In this document: one piece after another, positions 1 through 9,521 of the stretch | Layout: each line of letters starts with the position of its first letter | Position numbering within the stretch: the first letter of the stretch is position 1 | Origin: Gamarada debralockiae | Lineage: Eukaryota > Ascomycota > Leotiomycetes > Helotiales > Hyphodiscaceae | Assembly: GCA_002803225.1 (NCBI GenBank) | Contig: NXFV01000284.1 | Coordinates: 1 to 64,000 of the forward strand | DNA: 64,000 bases | Reading direction: 5' to 3' | Made by a program: the position numbers and the translations under genes | The notes under the pieces: model-generated | What the model was told of the DNA's origin: nothing | Database searches by the model: none | What the model saw: only the letters and a program-made list of their open reading frames with translations

Positions 1-129
1 ACAGAACTAAAGAAGAATACTAGGCTCGAGTCCTTAAATAGAAGGCTTTATTACCTCACGAGCAATAAGTCAAGCCAAAGGGTAATACTATAACTCAGAA
101 ATACTATACTAAGCGTCTTTTGCTAGTCT

Positions 130-301
130 ATTCAAAGCTGTTCAAAAAACTCACCTTCAAGACGCTCAATCGTACTGTCAGTTGAGCTGTATTTTGGAGG
201 CGAAATATAGTGGTTATCTAGACCTAGCTGATATCTAAGGAGCCGAAATACAAGGAAGGGAAGAGCTCTCTTATATCACAAAAGAGGGGAAAATACAGGC
301 T
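130..301 (+). mobile_element. Tc1/mariner relic, 5' part
   Basis: Non-coding today. It is homologous to 23411-23573: both carry the words gcgaaatatagtgg, tgatatctaaggagc, gaaagagctctcttat or close variants, and aaatacaggctata in the same order. In the second copy the sequence runs directly on into the bases that here resume at 2072, so this piece and 2072-2523 are one element split by a later insertion. The left boundary is not certain; no terminal repeat is visible before base 130. Confidence 0.6.
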
Positions 302-309
302 ATAGCAGA
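302..309. repeat. 8-bp target-site duplication, left copy
   Basis: The bases atagcaga immediately precede the hAT-like terminal repeat and are repeated exactly at 2072-2079 just after the other end. Eight-base duplications are the hallmark of hAT transposition. Confidence 0.85.
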
Positions 310-564
310 CAGGCTGGTCAAAAATCCTTACTAATCCTTATCGATAAGGAATCGGTAAAAAATCGATATCGGATCGGAATCGGTCGATTCCGTATCGATT
401 CTCTAGGCATTAGTCCTAATTCGTACAACAAAAATCTCGTGATTTACTTCTCTTCGATTTCAACAAGTATTTGTAAGTGATTCAACTAGTAAAAGCTTAC
501 TTCTTTCTTGTAATTAATTATAAAAGGGTTACTAATGTTATATAATAGTAATATAAGTGCTAGC

Positions 565-602
565 TGTGACAGTTGTGGCGAATGTCACGCACTAGCTAAG
601 CT
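565..602 (+). repeat. Possible LTR start, copy 1
   Basis: The bases TGTGACAGTTGTGGCGAATG at 565 match TGTGACAGTTCTGGCGAATA at 1780 with two differences in 20. The TG start would fit an LTR. No coding remnant of a retrotransposon lies between the two copies, so this is a weak call. Confidence 0.3.
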
Positions 603-1005
603 AGCGCGTCCTACAATTATATTAGACTTTGTGTACTTGCAGAACCTTCTCTCCTTACCTTAGTATCTTTGCGAATATTGTAGTGGGGTTTTGTGGTCTA
701 TGCGCACGTGGTTCGCAGACACGTGATGCAAGACTAGCATAAATATCGCGTTGCGCATGTACTTTTATTCTTCAGGCAGTTCACACTCTAACAATACATT
801 TATTATATTGATTCGCGGTTAACCTAATACAATATAGTATCTTTTGCACTAAGTTTTCAATGCGTGAGCCTCTATTGTATAGAGCTGTCACATTATACTA
901 AGATCATTACCTTGGCCTAGGAAGGCCTATAAAGAATATCTTGACCGTCGCCTACAAAGGCCTGAAGAATATTACGTCGAAGTTATAGGTCCTTGAACAC
1001 TAACT

Positions 1006-1115
1006 CGTTATACCTCTGAACTCTTGCTAGTTATGTCCCTAAATAACTCGTTATACTAATACTGTCCCTAAACGACGCGTTATACCTCTAAACTGCCCGC
1101 AGTTATGTCCCTAAA
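1006..1115. repeat. Degenerate tandem repeat, 72-bp period
   Basis: CGTTATACCTCTGAACT at 1006 and CGTTATACCTCTAAACT at 1078, and AGTTATGTCCCTAAA at 1029 and 1101, recur with a spacing of 72 bases. The block lies inside the hAT-like element. Confidence 0.65.
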
Positions 1116-1182
1116 CGATGAAAACATTATACCTCCCTGAACAATAATACCTAAGCTAGTACCTTACTACTGCAGTGCAAGC

Positions 1183-1430
1183 CAGGAGCTGACAACTAAC
1201 TATCACACGTACACGCGCGCATTCAAGCCCTTATAACGCATAGAGCTGACACCTGACTGTCACCCACAGAGCTAATACCTTACTATTACATACACGCACC
1301 TTCAACCCTCATAGCACGTACGGAGCTGATACCTTACTATCACATAGACATACGCGCCTTCAAGCCTTCTAGTGTATATAGAGCTAATACCTTACTATCA
1401 CGTCGATATAGAGCTGACACCTTACTGTCA
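1183..1430. repeat. Degenerate repeat of a GAGCTGATACCTTACTATCAC box
   Basis: About six variants of GAGCTGATACCTTACTATCAC occur near 1183, 1241, 1268, 1323, 1381 and 1409, several separated by a TTCAAGCCnT-containing spacer. It sits inside the hAT-like element and has no coding frame. Confidence 0.65.
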
Positions 1431-1768
1431 TACTACTAGAAGAGCGCAAGTAAGTTTTTTTTTTACCACGAATATATGCTTGGGGGCCAAGCTTTATATA
1501 GGAGAGAGTAGCTAGCCCTAAGGCCTGCCTTATATCCTAGGACCCTGGGATTTCGAACTATTTTTTTGGCCGGGGGTAATAAGGAAGGATGGATAGACAG
1601 ACAGCCGCACTGACCTAGGTGCGTACCTACCTAATACACGATAATACAGCTAGGCAATAGGAGTATACGAGTACAGACGATACGAAGTACAACGTATAAG
1701 GAAGTAGTAGAGGAGTAGCTTGGCCAGGTATTTTTTTTCCTTTTATATGCTTGCGGATAAGCTTTTTT

Positions 1769-1816
1769 AGAGGGGGTAATGTGACAGTTCTGGCGAATAT
1801 CACAGTGTTTTCGCAT
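1769..1816 (+). repeat. Polypurine tract followed by possible LTR start, copy 2
   Basis: AGAGGGGGTAA at 1769-1779 is followed directly by TGTGACAGTTCTGGCG at 1780, the usual arrangement of a polypurine tract before a 3' LTR. It matches the box at 565. No LTR end is recognisable. Confidence 0.3.
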
Positions 1817-2071
1817 ATTTGTACTAATATTTATATAAAAGTATTGGGTTATCAAAGGAGTGACTAAAGAAGTCGAAAAGGATAATTTTGTATTAAAATC
1901 CATAACTATATAAGTTGTACATATAAAGATCAGAGGGAGAAGAGAGAGCGGGGTTAGAAAATTAGTGTTCTATGCTGAATAATCGATAGGTAATCGATCG
2001 ATTCCGATTCGATTCCGATCCCAGTATTGATTACTAAAGAATCGATTCCTTAGGAATCGTTGACCAGCCTG

Positions 2072-2523
2072 ATAGCAGATTAGGTAATTCCAACCAATAC
2101 GTAGTTACTTCAAGAGGACAGGGACCCATCTAATAGTATGAGGAAAGAAGGCTTAGCGCAACTTATAAAAAGGCCAATTGGATTGAAAACCTCAATCACC
2201 CTGCCCAATCTCCTGATATAAACCCTACAGAGAGTATTTGGAATATTCTTAAGCAACAATTACACTCTAGAATCTTTTATTCAAAAGAGACCAAGGTTGC
2301 TTTACAAGAAGAATAGGACAAAATTACAATAGAAGAGGTTCGAACGCGTATATCTATAATGCTAGCGCGATACAAAGAGCTAGTTAGAACAGGTGGAAAG
2401 CCTACCAAGAGTACATTGTAGTAGTTATGTATAGAAATCAAGACATTTCGATCGCTAGAGGGCTTAGCGCCGAATTTTAGCGACGGCGGATCCACCAGGG
2501 GTTGACAAGTCTGCCCGGACACT
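2072..2523 (+). mobile_element. Tc1/mariner relic, 3' part with transposase C-terminus
   Basis: Bases 2072-2079 are the right copy of the hAT target duplication (atagcaga). From about 2166 one frame reads NWIENLNHPAQSPDINPTES followed by IWNILK, the conserved region around the last acidic residue of Tc1/mariner DDE transposases (SPDxNPxE..W). The frame continues to about 2420 but is interrupted by a TAG where the family normally has Trp (EE-stop-DKI). The central part of the transposase is missing, so the copy was internally deleted before the hAT insertion. A 31-base box at 2493-2523, followed by TA, may be its right terminal repeat. Confidence 0.75.
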
Positions 2524-2709
2524 TAAAAAGTACAGCCCCGTTTTAACTTTTCAACACAGCACAAATTAAAAATTCTGAATCGAGAGAATTATTCATTGCA
2601 ATTTGCTCTACACTTCCATCTACTTTCAACTATTTAATTGATGTGGCTGGTAGAGAAAATATGGGTGCAAATTATTTGAGTGTCCGGACAGACTTGTCAA
2701 CCCCTGGTG
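2493..2709. repeat. 31-bp inverted repeat pair enclosing ~155 bp
   Basis: CACCAGGGGTTGACAAGTCT begins the left arm (2493-2523) and its complement ends the right arm (2679-2709); the 31-base arms differ at one position. The enclosed DNA reads partly as a gag-like peptide (ICSTLPSTFNYLIDVAGREN), suggesting a retrotransposon fragment. Either this is a small MITE with 3-bp ATC flanks, or two convergent ends of the mariner family of 2072-2523. Confidence 0.6.
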
Positions 2710-3047
2710 ATCTTGGTGAAGATGCTTACAAATTTACCTTGCTTCGACAGCCAATCTAAAACGTCGGATTTCAAACCCGCCACTTCGTACGAAAGTACGG
2801 GAAGTACGGAATACCATATTAGGCTAAGTGTGCCACTTCCGAATTGAATAGAGTTTTACGAATTCTTATAGATTCGTAACGGCTCGAATTCTAAACTTGT
2901 AATTCAATTTGTATAGATACGAAGCATCCTGGATACGATTCGATACGATTCATTCAGAATCCTATACAGTAATTTTTTCTAGAATTCCTCCCCATTCGCC
3001 TGGTCAAGCCTCAGCGCATACGCGGATGACGGACTCGGGTTGAGGCC
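2710..3047. other. AT-rich spacer
   Basis: No gene seen. It contains several GATACGA/GATTCG words near 2915-2960, probably part of the repeat block. It includes the upstream region of the Zn2Cys6 gene. Confidence 0.5.
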
Positions 3048-4516
3048 ATGGTTAATCGAGGCCGCGCCTCGAGGGACTGTCTTCCATGCAGGAAGAGAAA
3101 GCTCCGAGTATGCTCCTCTACAAGTACTTAAGAGCCAGCTTGCTCTACCATGCCGAAGTGCTGATTTAGACGCAGTGCGACCTACTGGCTGAAGGTTGCA
3201 GCCAGTGCCGCAGAGCAAAGCTGATATGCCATGGATACCGCGATCCTCAAGAGATAGCCTTCCGCGACGAGACTCGTTCCACCGAGCAGAAGGTATTAGC
3301 TCGGCAGGCCCTGACCCATCCTACCCTCCCTACTACACTGCAACTTGGGTGGGACGTTCAGTCTCGGTACGCTTTCTTTTCCACCTATATCTCTGGGCTC
3401 TCGCGGAGCTGCGATGCTCTGGCTCCTCTCTATGCCCAGGCCTCGGCCTTGAGTCATCTGTCTGTAAGCGTCGATGCAGTTAGCTTGGCCTTCATGTCGT
3501 TCCGGTCTAACAGTGTGGCATTGATGCGTCTGGCCTATGAGAAATACGTGGTTGCTATTCAAAAGCTAGGTCAGGCCCTGCGTAATCCGCAGATCTCGGT
3601 AAGCGACGAGACTCTTCAGGCGGTGTTAGTCCTCGACCTTTACGAGAAGATGGTGAACCGCAACCCCCAGAGCTCACGGTCGTGGATGAGTCACGTCCAA
3701 GGGGCAATGTCATTGGTCAAGGCGCGTGGCGACCGGAGCTTTTCGAGTTATACTGCGTGTCAGCTCGCCTACCGTCTTGTGGTGGCGTTAACCACCAGCT
3801 GCGGAGCGGCCACTCTTCCAATTCCGGATGCATTAATTGTGCTACGCAGAGACCTCGACTCCTATTTCGACGATACCAAATGGGGCTTCACTGCCCTCCT
3901 GGTTAAAGTTGTGAATTTGAGAGCTGCTCTCCACAATAATAGATTCGCTTGCTCGGATGAGGCTGCCGGGTGGGCAAGGGAGCTTGACAGTCAGTTGATA
4001 AGCTTCGAAACGACACTGCCTCTGTCCTGGAAGCCCCGACGCGTATTCTGTGTTGGGTACGATCCACGTCTTTTTGAACCCTATTATGATGTCTACCCAA
4101 ATCATTTTGTGGCCCAACTCTGGAACGCCATTCGGATAATGCGCCTGGCTATGAATGATATAGTCAGGAGGCACGATCCCGAAAGTAGCGCTTCTAAAGC
4201 CATCAGCGAGATAACGCGGCAGATATGCGCGTCGGTACCTCAATTCATCCTACCAGGGGCTCAGCCAGGCAATGTGGTGCCGTTCTCACCATTGCAAAGG
4301 CTCCAATGCTACATTTTCCTCTCCCCGCTTTATCTTGCTGGTCAACTTTCGACGGACTATTACATGCGAGACTGGATCACTCATTCCATGCAGCATATGG
4401 CTGAGGCTGGCAACATGAAGCTAGCAAAGGACGTTGCTGACATTTTGAGGACTAAGCCAGACGTGGACTTTTGGACCGTCTATGCGATGACTGGAAGCTA
4501 TGCTTTTGCGGCATAA
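3048..4516 (+). CDS. Zn(II)2Cys6 transcription factor
   Basis: Exons 3048-3107 and 3176-4516 (intron 3108-3175, GTATGC...GACGCAG) give 466 residues. The intron splits the zinc cluster: exon 1 supplies Cys11 and Cys14 with CRKRKLR, exon 2 supplies Cys21, Cys28, Cys31 and Cys38 and ends GYRDPQ. The spacing C-x2-C-x6-C-x6-C-x2-C-x6-C is exactly canonical for the binuclear zinc cluster that binds CGG half-sites. The remaining ~420 residues are a helical, mostly hydrophobic middle-homology type region as in fungal regulators of this class. The ATG at 3048 is chosen because it opens directly into the finger; without exon 1 the finger would lack two cysteines. All coding frames are intact, although the gene lies between transposon debris and a row of pseudogenes. 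Targets cannot be told from sequence. Confidence 0.87.
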
Positions 4517-5912
4517 GGGTAGGGAATTCTTGATCTTAACCCTTGGAATAGCGTGACCAGACTAACAGCGTTTCCGTGCAGTCTTGCACAGCTCTGCCTT
4601 ACATCCGGCCTCTTCCGGGCTGAGGAACAAAAGCCACGAGGGGAACAACTGTGGGGTAACGCGAAGGAAGTGTTAAGAAGACAGACCCTCGGCTCTGATC
4701 CCAACTCAGGGGGAAGAATTTTGTACTACAAGTGCGTTAGATGGCAGCGAGCAATCCTAGGCAAGAGTAGAGTAGACAAGGACGGCGGAGAAAAGGAGGG
4801 AAACGAGGCTGAACTCAGCGTGGGGTTGCACCGTGCCCTTGTCGACCACCTCAGTGAAGCCCTTCAGCAAGGACGAAACAGGCTGGCACATAGCATGGTC
4901 ACTAAGAGTAGCCGATTTTCTCCGCTGCTCAAAAAAAAATTATATCTCTTGTTTGCATTCGACGAGAAGATAAGGCAGCAGAGATTAAAAAGTGATAGTC
5001 ATGACGGCGGCTTGTTTAAGTGGCGGCACCGGCTTGCTGGCACTTGATGTCGTTTTTATCCAATGCAATCCTATATGCAATTCACTTCAACAACGGGATC
5101 GACACAATGGGTGGCTAAGAAGGTTAAGGGAAGATGTTGATGATTACTTCTATAATATGGTGGAGTGAACTCTTTGCGAATTGCGAGCACTTGAAATTCA
5201 GCTTGGTATTATTCGGTAGCGAATAGCTTCAAAGGATCAAGGCTATTAAAGACTCGAGTGCTGTAGTGACAAGAATAACTGAGGACACAGCAAGAGAGAT
5301 TGTTTGCCTGTGCATTTTTGGGAATAACAGAAAGGTGATGCCTGTTGTGGAGTTGTGCCGTATCATTTGGGAGTAGTTGTGTGTTCAGTCTAATCTAACC
5401 TTAGTTAACAGCGGCTACTATCGACTATATTTTTCTTAAGTTTTGAAGACTTCGTTAGACTATTTGCGAATACTTACCAAATTTGACTTGAATATCGTGT
5501 GAATCGCTGGAGAATAAGGGGGAGACTGCGTTACGAAGAGGCCAAAGTGGGCTGGGGCAACCGACGACGTCAAACTACAAATGAAGCGACCAAGCAACTA
5601 ATCTTTCCTGTAAATGCTGACACAATCTTGAGAGTGGGACTCTGTCAAAATATGACAAAGCATAGTCTAAGATAAAATGTCGGCTTTTGCTTAGAGAGAT
5701 GCTGTATGTCACATCTTTTTTGGATAAATTTAGATACTTTGAATTCTTTCCTGCTTTCAAATATGACAGCAATCTACGACTTTTACAAAAAAACAAGTTA
5801 CCTTCTTAGCCGGGCGACTAGCGGCCTAGGAGGCTGTCTCTTGTATAAACTTAGTATTGTGCTTGACGTATAGTGGCTGTACGTACTAATTCGTGGATCT
5901 GAGAACACAGCG
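4517..5912. other. Gene-poor interval
   Basis: A 164-codon frame at 4553-5047 has no recognisable domain and unbiased composition, so I do not call it. The rest is AT-rich without long frames on either strand. Confidence 0.5.
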
Positions 5913-6443
5913 TTGGAACGATGGAATCACACTATGCCTCAGCAGTACCAACATATCGAAGATCGAATCAAAGCCGGAAAAATTATTTTTGTTCTAGGCG
6001 ACATGACAAAGGAGGGCTTTGTTGTCACTGCTGAGGCTCTTTGCAAAACTGTGGAAGAGGTTACGATAATCATCTATACGACTGCGAACATCGGCTTTCG
6101 AGCACCTCTGCAGAAAGTCGTTTTGGATAATTGCTTACCCGCACTTCAATTAGCGGCTTTGGCTATGAAAATGACTCGACTTTGGCATTTTGCCTAAGTT
6201 TCCAGTACATATACGAGCTCCTTCCTCCCTAATGGTCCTGTGGAAGAGAAGATATATTATCTGTCCAACCCCGACGATGCGGAGGGAGAGCTCGAGGAGC
6301 TTCTACGGGCCGGCACAACGAGGCATAGGATTTGGGAATTGGCGGGGATTGGAGAGGAAGTACTGGATATACTGGGTGTGTTGGCTCTGATGAGCCCACC
6401 GACAAGCACGAGGAAGATGGCTGCGATATATGGGGAGGAGTAG
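5913..6443 (+). pseudogene. Fatty acyl-CoA reductase (NAD-binding 4) remnant
   Basis: One frame reads from 5913 to 6443 with a single internal TAA at 6195-6197. It contains the hallmark central part of male-sterility/fatty acyl-CoA reductases: GDMTK, then EEVTIIIYTTANIGFRAPLQ, KVVLDNCLPALQLA and, after the stop, VSSTYTSSFLPNGPVEEKIY. The family has a Gln-Val-Ser or similar at the stop position, so CAA to TAA is the simplest change. The N-terminal Rossmann TGxTGFLG segment and the whole C-terminal half are missing; after about 6330 the frame no longer resembles the family. Such domains occur alone or at the end of NRPS/PKS-like reductases. It is a truncated, dead copy. Confidence 0.75.
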
Positions 6444-7957
6444 TAGAAAGATGAGAGCGTAAGGAAGGTACGTAGGGGAACGAGAGGAGCGGAAGGAACG
6501 GCACCGTTATTGGAGAAACCCAAAATCTGAAATGAGATGACGGTTTGGCAGGATTTTTTTATTTTTTTATTCCTGGTAGAAATTGAAGTATAGAAAGTCC
6601 TTGTTTGTTATATATGTTATCAGGTCTTCCTTCGTTCTTGTTTGGAAGTAAAGATGCATGTGGGAATGCTGAATCCAGCCTTTCGCTTGAAAACCGCCAA
6701 CTTCACAATCGAATAGTTGTCAGAGAAAGACATCCCAACTCTGCTTGGTAACATCTGATTCAGTACTGTCCAATCAAATCCTGCAGTTAATTACTTCCTG
6801 AACATCCCGGCGGGGAAATATGCTACTGGCTGCGAGGCAAATGGCAAGGCTGTCTTGATATTGAAGGAAGATTAGCATGAGCGAAAGTGTATGCTCCGTT
6901 CATTTCATTGCGAGTCAAGGCGACACAAAATATCATTTCCAGCGAAAACGGTCTAATACTACTCCGTCTTATTGCCAGTTCATGGCTCGTACGGTATGTT
7001 TCAAAAGCCATATGAACCCTTCACGATTACGCACGTGGTGGAAACACGTCCTAGATAAGGCGAGCATCTCTCCAAATCAGCTCTACTTTTTAACAGCAAC
7101 CCAATGTGAGTGTACTTGTTCTAGACGTCACCGGGCGTGTAGGCTCACGATTGATCCCAGTTCTCCTCGCTCACAAACACGAAGTCTCACGTATGTTCTC
7201 ACCGCTTCCAAGATCTTCCCCGAAGACACGGTAAAACTCAGCTCCGTCGTGGTTGGGGTTGGAACTGATACAGCCGGTATCAAAGTCGCCATTTCACGAA
7301 TAATTGCGATGCGGTCGTCAATGCGGCAGGCTTTGCACCCTCTACGTCGCTCCACAAGAAAGGTCCACTGCCAGAGATCTTCGCCGCTGTGGTGAAGGCT
7401 GCAGTTGATGCGAGGGAGAGCGAGGAGGTTAACTGTTGACATGCTGGTTCATGAGCAGGTGGTCGTTGCTGGATAGTCCCAAACAGCCCTCATTTGATCA
7501 TTGACTAGTGAGTTCGGTGCCAGCATCGAAGTCACCGATTCTGATTCTCTTCCAGTACCCCCCTCTATCCCCTCCACAAAAGGAACCTCGACCTAATCAA
7601 AACCCATTCGACCGATGAGATTGGGTGGTCGCTCTTCTATGGTGCTAGCAACGTGCCTCCCAAGTACGACACGCCTCGATATCCCTTCTGCAGTTGTCTC
7701 TCCAATAATCTTGTTGTAAAAGCGGACGCGCCGCTAGCTTGGAAGGATACTTTCTGCAGTTTTCCCTTGATTGGTATTTATCTGAATATTATGGCCCAAG
7801 CTCAAGCATATTACACAACGCTACAGAATTGCGTGGATTTTATCGGGACGGATTTGGAGAAAGGACCGCAGAGCGAATTGGTTAGGAAGCGTGTGGGCGT
7901 AAAGGAGAAGTCAAAGGCCAGCCAGTTGGTGGGGATACCCGTTTCTTTATAAAACTG
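6444..7957. other. Unrecognised, possibly degraded coding DNA
   Basis: Short coding-like stretches occur on the + strand, for example NNCDAVVNAAGFAPS with LPEIFAAVVKAAVDA at about 7295-7430, reminiscent of NAD(P)-binding Rossmann proteins, and DEIGWSLFYGASNVPPKYD at about 7617. They are in different frames and interrupted by stops. I cannot assign a family or a gene model. Confidence 0.3.
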
Positions 7958-8080
7958 TTAGCCATGGAGTATTTGGCGAGGATTGCAGCAGAGGTAAGGA
8001 ATTTCAGGTGATACCCTTATTAGGATGGTATGTAACAACAAGTTCCTTGCCTCACTTGGGATTGAATGCCGTCTTCCGCA

Positions 8081-8470
8081 GAACAAACATCTTATTCTCT
8101 CACTTGAGATGGGTCCCTTGCAACCTTGTGGATGGCCTCCACGACAGCAAGGCGTCCTTCCGGACGCACCATGATCTCGGTATGGATCGCATCGCTGATG
8201 ATTTTCTTTCTCACACCCAGCCCGACATCTTGACATCGCTTGTGAAGCATGTCACCATGCGAATTTGGAACCAGCTCATCTTTCCCCGCTTCCAAGATGA
8301 ACTCATTGGGCGCTTTGGTTCCCGAGACTTTGCTCTATTCTCCCAAAACCACAAACGCTTTCCAACTGTCCAGATGATTCCACAAAAACGGCCACAGATG
8401 GTAATAGGCAAGCCACTTTTGCGGATACAGCGTCTCAAGCATAGCCCAGACGCTCAGAAAGGGTTATTCC
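8081..8470 (-). pseudogene. Alpha/beta-hydrolase C-terminal remnant
   Basis: On the minus strand one frame reads ETLYPQKWLAYYHLWPFLWN, HLDSWKAFVVLGE, a stop, then APNEFILEAGKDELVPNSHG, DVGLGVRKKIISDAIHTE and MVRPEGRLAVVEAI. The order of a small-residue GKDELVP (acid loop) followed ~35 residues later by AIHTE (catalytic His) is that of the C-terminal half of alpha/beta hydrolases. The nucleophile elbow (GxSxG) and N-terminal half are absent, and an in-frame stop interrupts the piece near 8322. It is a truncated remnant. A stand-alone small protein is unlikely because the catalytic Ser is missing. Confidence 0.55.
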
Positions 8471-8479
8471 AGAATAGGA

Positions 8480-9521
8480 GTTTGAAGAGCTAGGCTATCT
8501 GAAAAGAGCTCTGTTGAGCTGCAAGGTCCGTAGCCACGCCTGCACAAATACTTTAGCCCCAGAAAATCACCGGAATAGGCTGGTCCTTGCTCCCGGTTTG
8601 GCCGTAATGATCGACCTTTTTTCATTTAAGAGCTGCTGCGGCGCCTTGAGCAATCTCTTTCTCTGATGGTCGCCCCTTTGAAGTCCAATATCCTCGATTG
8701 CTGCAGCAGACCATCGTGTATTTTACGCGATTGCCTTCCAAGGGTCGATCTCTAAGCAAGCGCATGACAGGCGGAAGGAAAGAGAGCCGTGGAGGCAGTG
8801 AAGAAGCATTACCTACCGAATACGAGCTGCCATAAAACAAATAAGAGAGAAGAAATAACCCTTGAAATATAGAATATATATTCTAATCGGCTCATGCGAA
8901 ACGTTCAAACGAGCGTCGACACTTGCCAACCATAGACTGATCCTCGTCCCATCTCCAGATCTGATCCTTTCTTCCCTCCATTCTATGCCTCCATATTGGT
9001 TCTTGTATTCTCTCTTCGCGCGTTCGGTGGTAGGCCCGGCATGTAGATGATTTTGTTTTGGAATAGAACCATCATGAAGCATTTCCATGTCCATAGTACA
9101 ATCACGAGTCAGCTGAAGACCACCGGAGGTTCCGATACGGTTGGAATATTGGGGAAGGTTCGCCGCTGACGGTATTCGTGTCGAATCGAAAGCCCAAGAG
9201 GCTGCAGCTGAGGTCGCAGATAAGCCGGACGATTGAGCGCAGCAAAGCACAGTCGAAGTAGGACGACACATTGAAAACTCAATTGATCTTCCCGTCGCAT
9301 GCGCCACCAAGTAAATGCATTCATCTTGTGTTGTTGATTGGAGTGAATATTGCTGCTCTCGGTGATCTTCGCCGACGATTTAAAGTCGTTTTGCGTCGCT
9401 GATCTCAAGTTGCCCCGCCAGACGTCAGGCGGCAACATGCTCCAGCCTCCTCGAAAACACAACAGCATGGGTTGAACAGTTACCAGCTACACCTCCACAC
9501 ACAAAATCCACGATATTCACG
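8480..9521. other. Intergenic, no gene seen
   Basis: Frames up to 165 codons exist on the minus strand (8813-9310) but show no domain or fungal exon structure. The part nearest 9521 should hold the sds22 promoter; CCACACACAAAATCCACG lies just before its start codon. Confidence 0.45.

Larger units (their letters stand above)
310..2071. mobile_element. Non-autonomous hAT-like transposon, 1762 bp
   Basis: Both ends are CAGGCTGGTCAA reading inward (310-321 and, inverted, 2060-2071), and the repeats extend imperfectly through stretches rich in ATCGATTCC. It is flanked by exact 8-bp duplications atagcaga. The CA-rich start, TIR length and 8-bp duplication are typical of the hAT superfamily. The longest reading frame inside is 90 codons on the minus strand and resembles nothing, so the element has no transposase and must have been moved in trans. 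It carries degenerate tandem repeats (about 1006-1115 and 1183-1430) and two copies of a TGTGACAGT box (565 and 1780) that look like LTR starts, so it may have captured other repeats. An allele-like empty site exists at 23540-23573. Confidence 0.8.

Noticed and set aside
2339..2350. tRNA B-box-like GGTTCGAAC
   Set aside because: It lies in the mariner transposase sequence; no A box or cloverleaf around it. No tRNA, rRNA or CRISPR array was recognised anywhere, but I could not run a scan.
4553..5047. 164-codon + frame
   Set aside because: No recognisable family, composition like the flanking DNA, and it lies directly behind the stop of the zinc-cluster gene.
8813..9310. 165-codon minus frame
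   Set aside because: No family, no introns and it overlaps the sds22 promoter.
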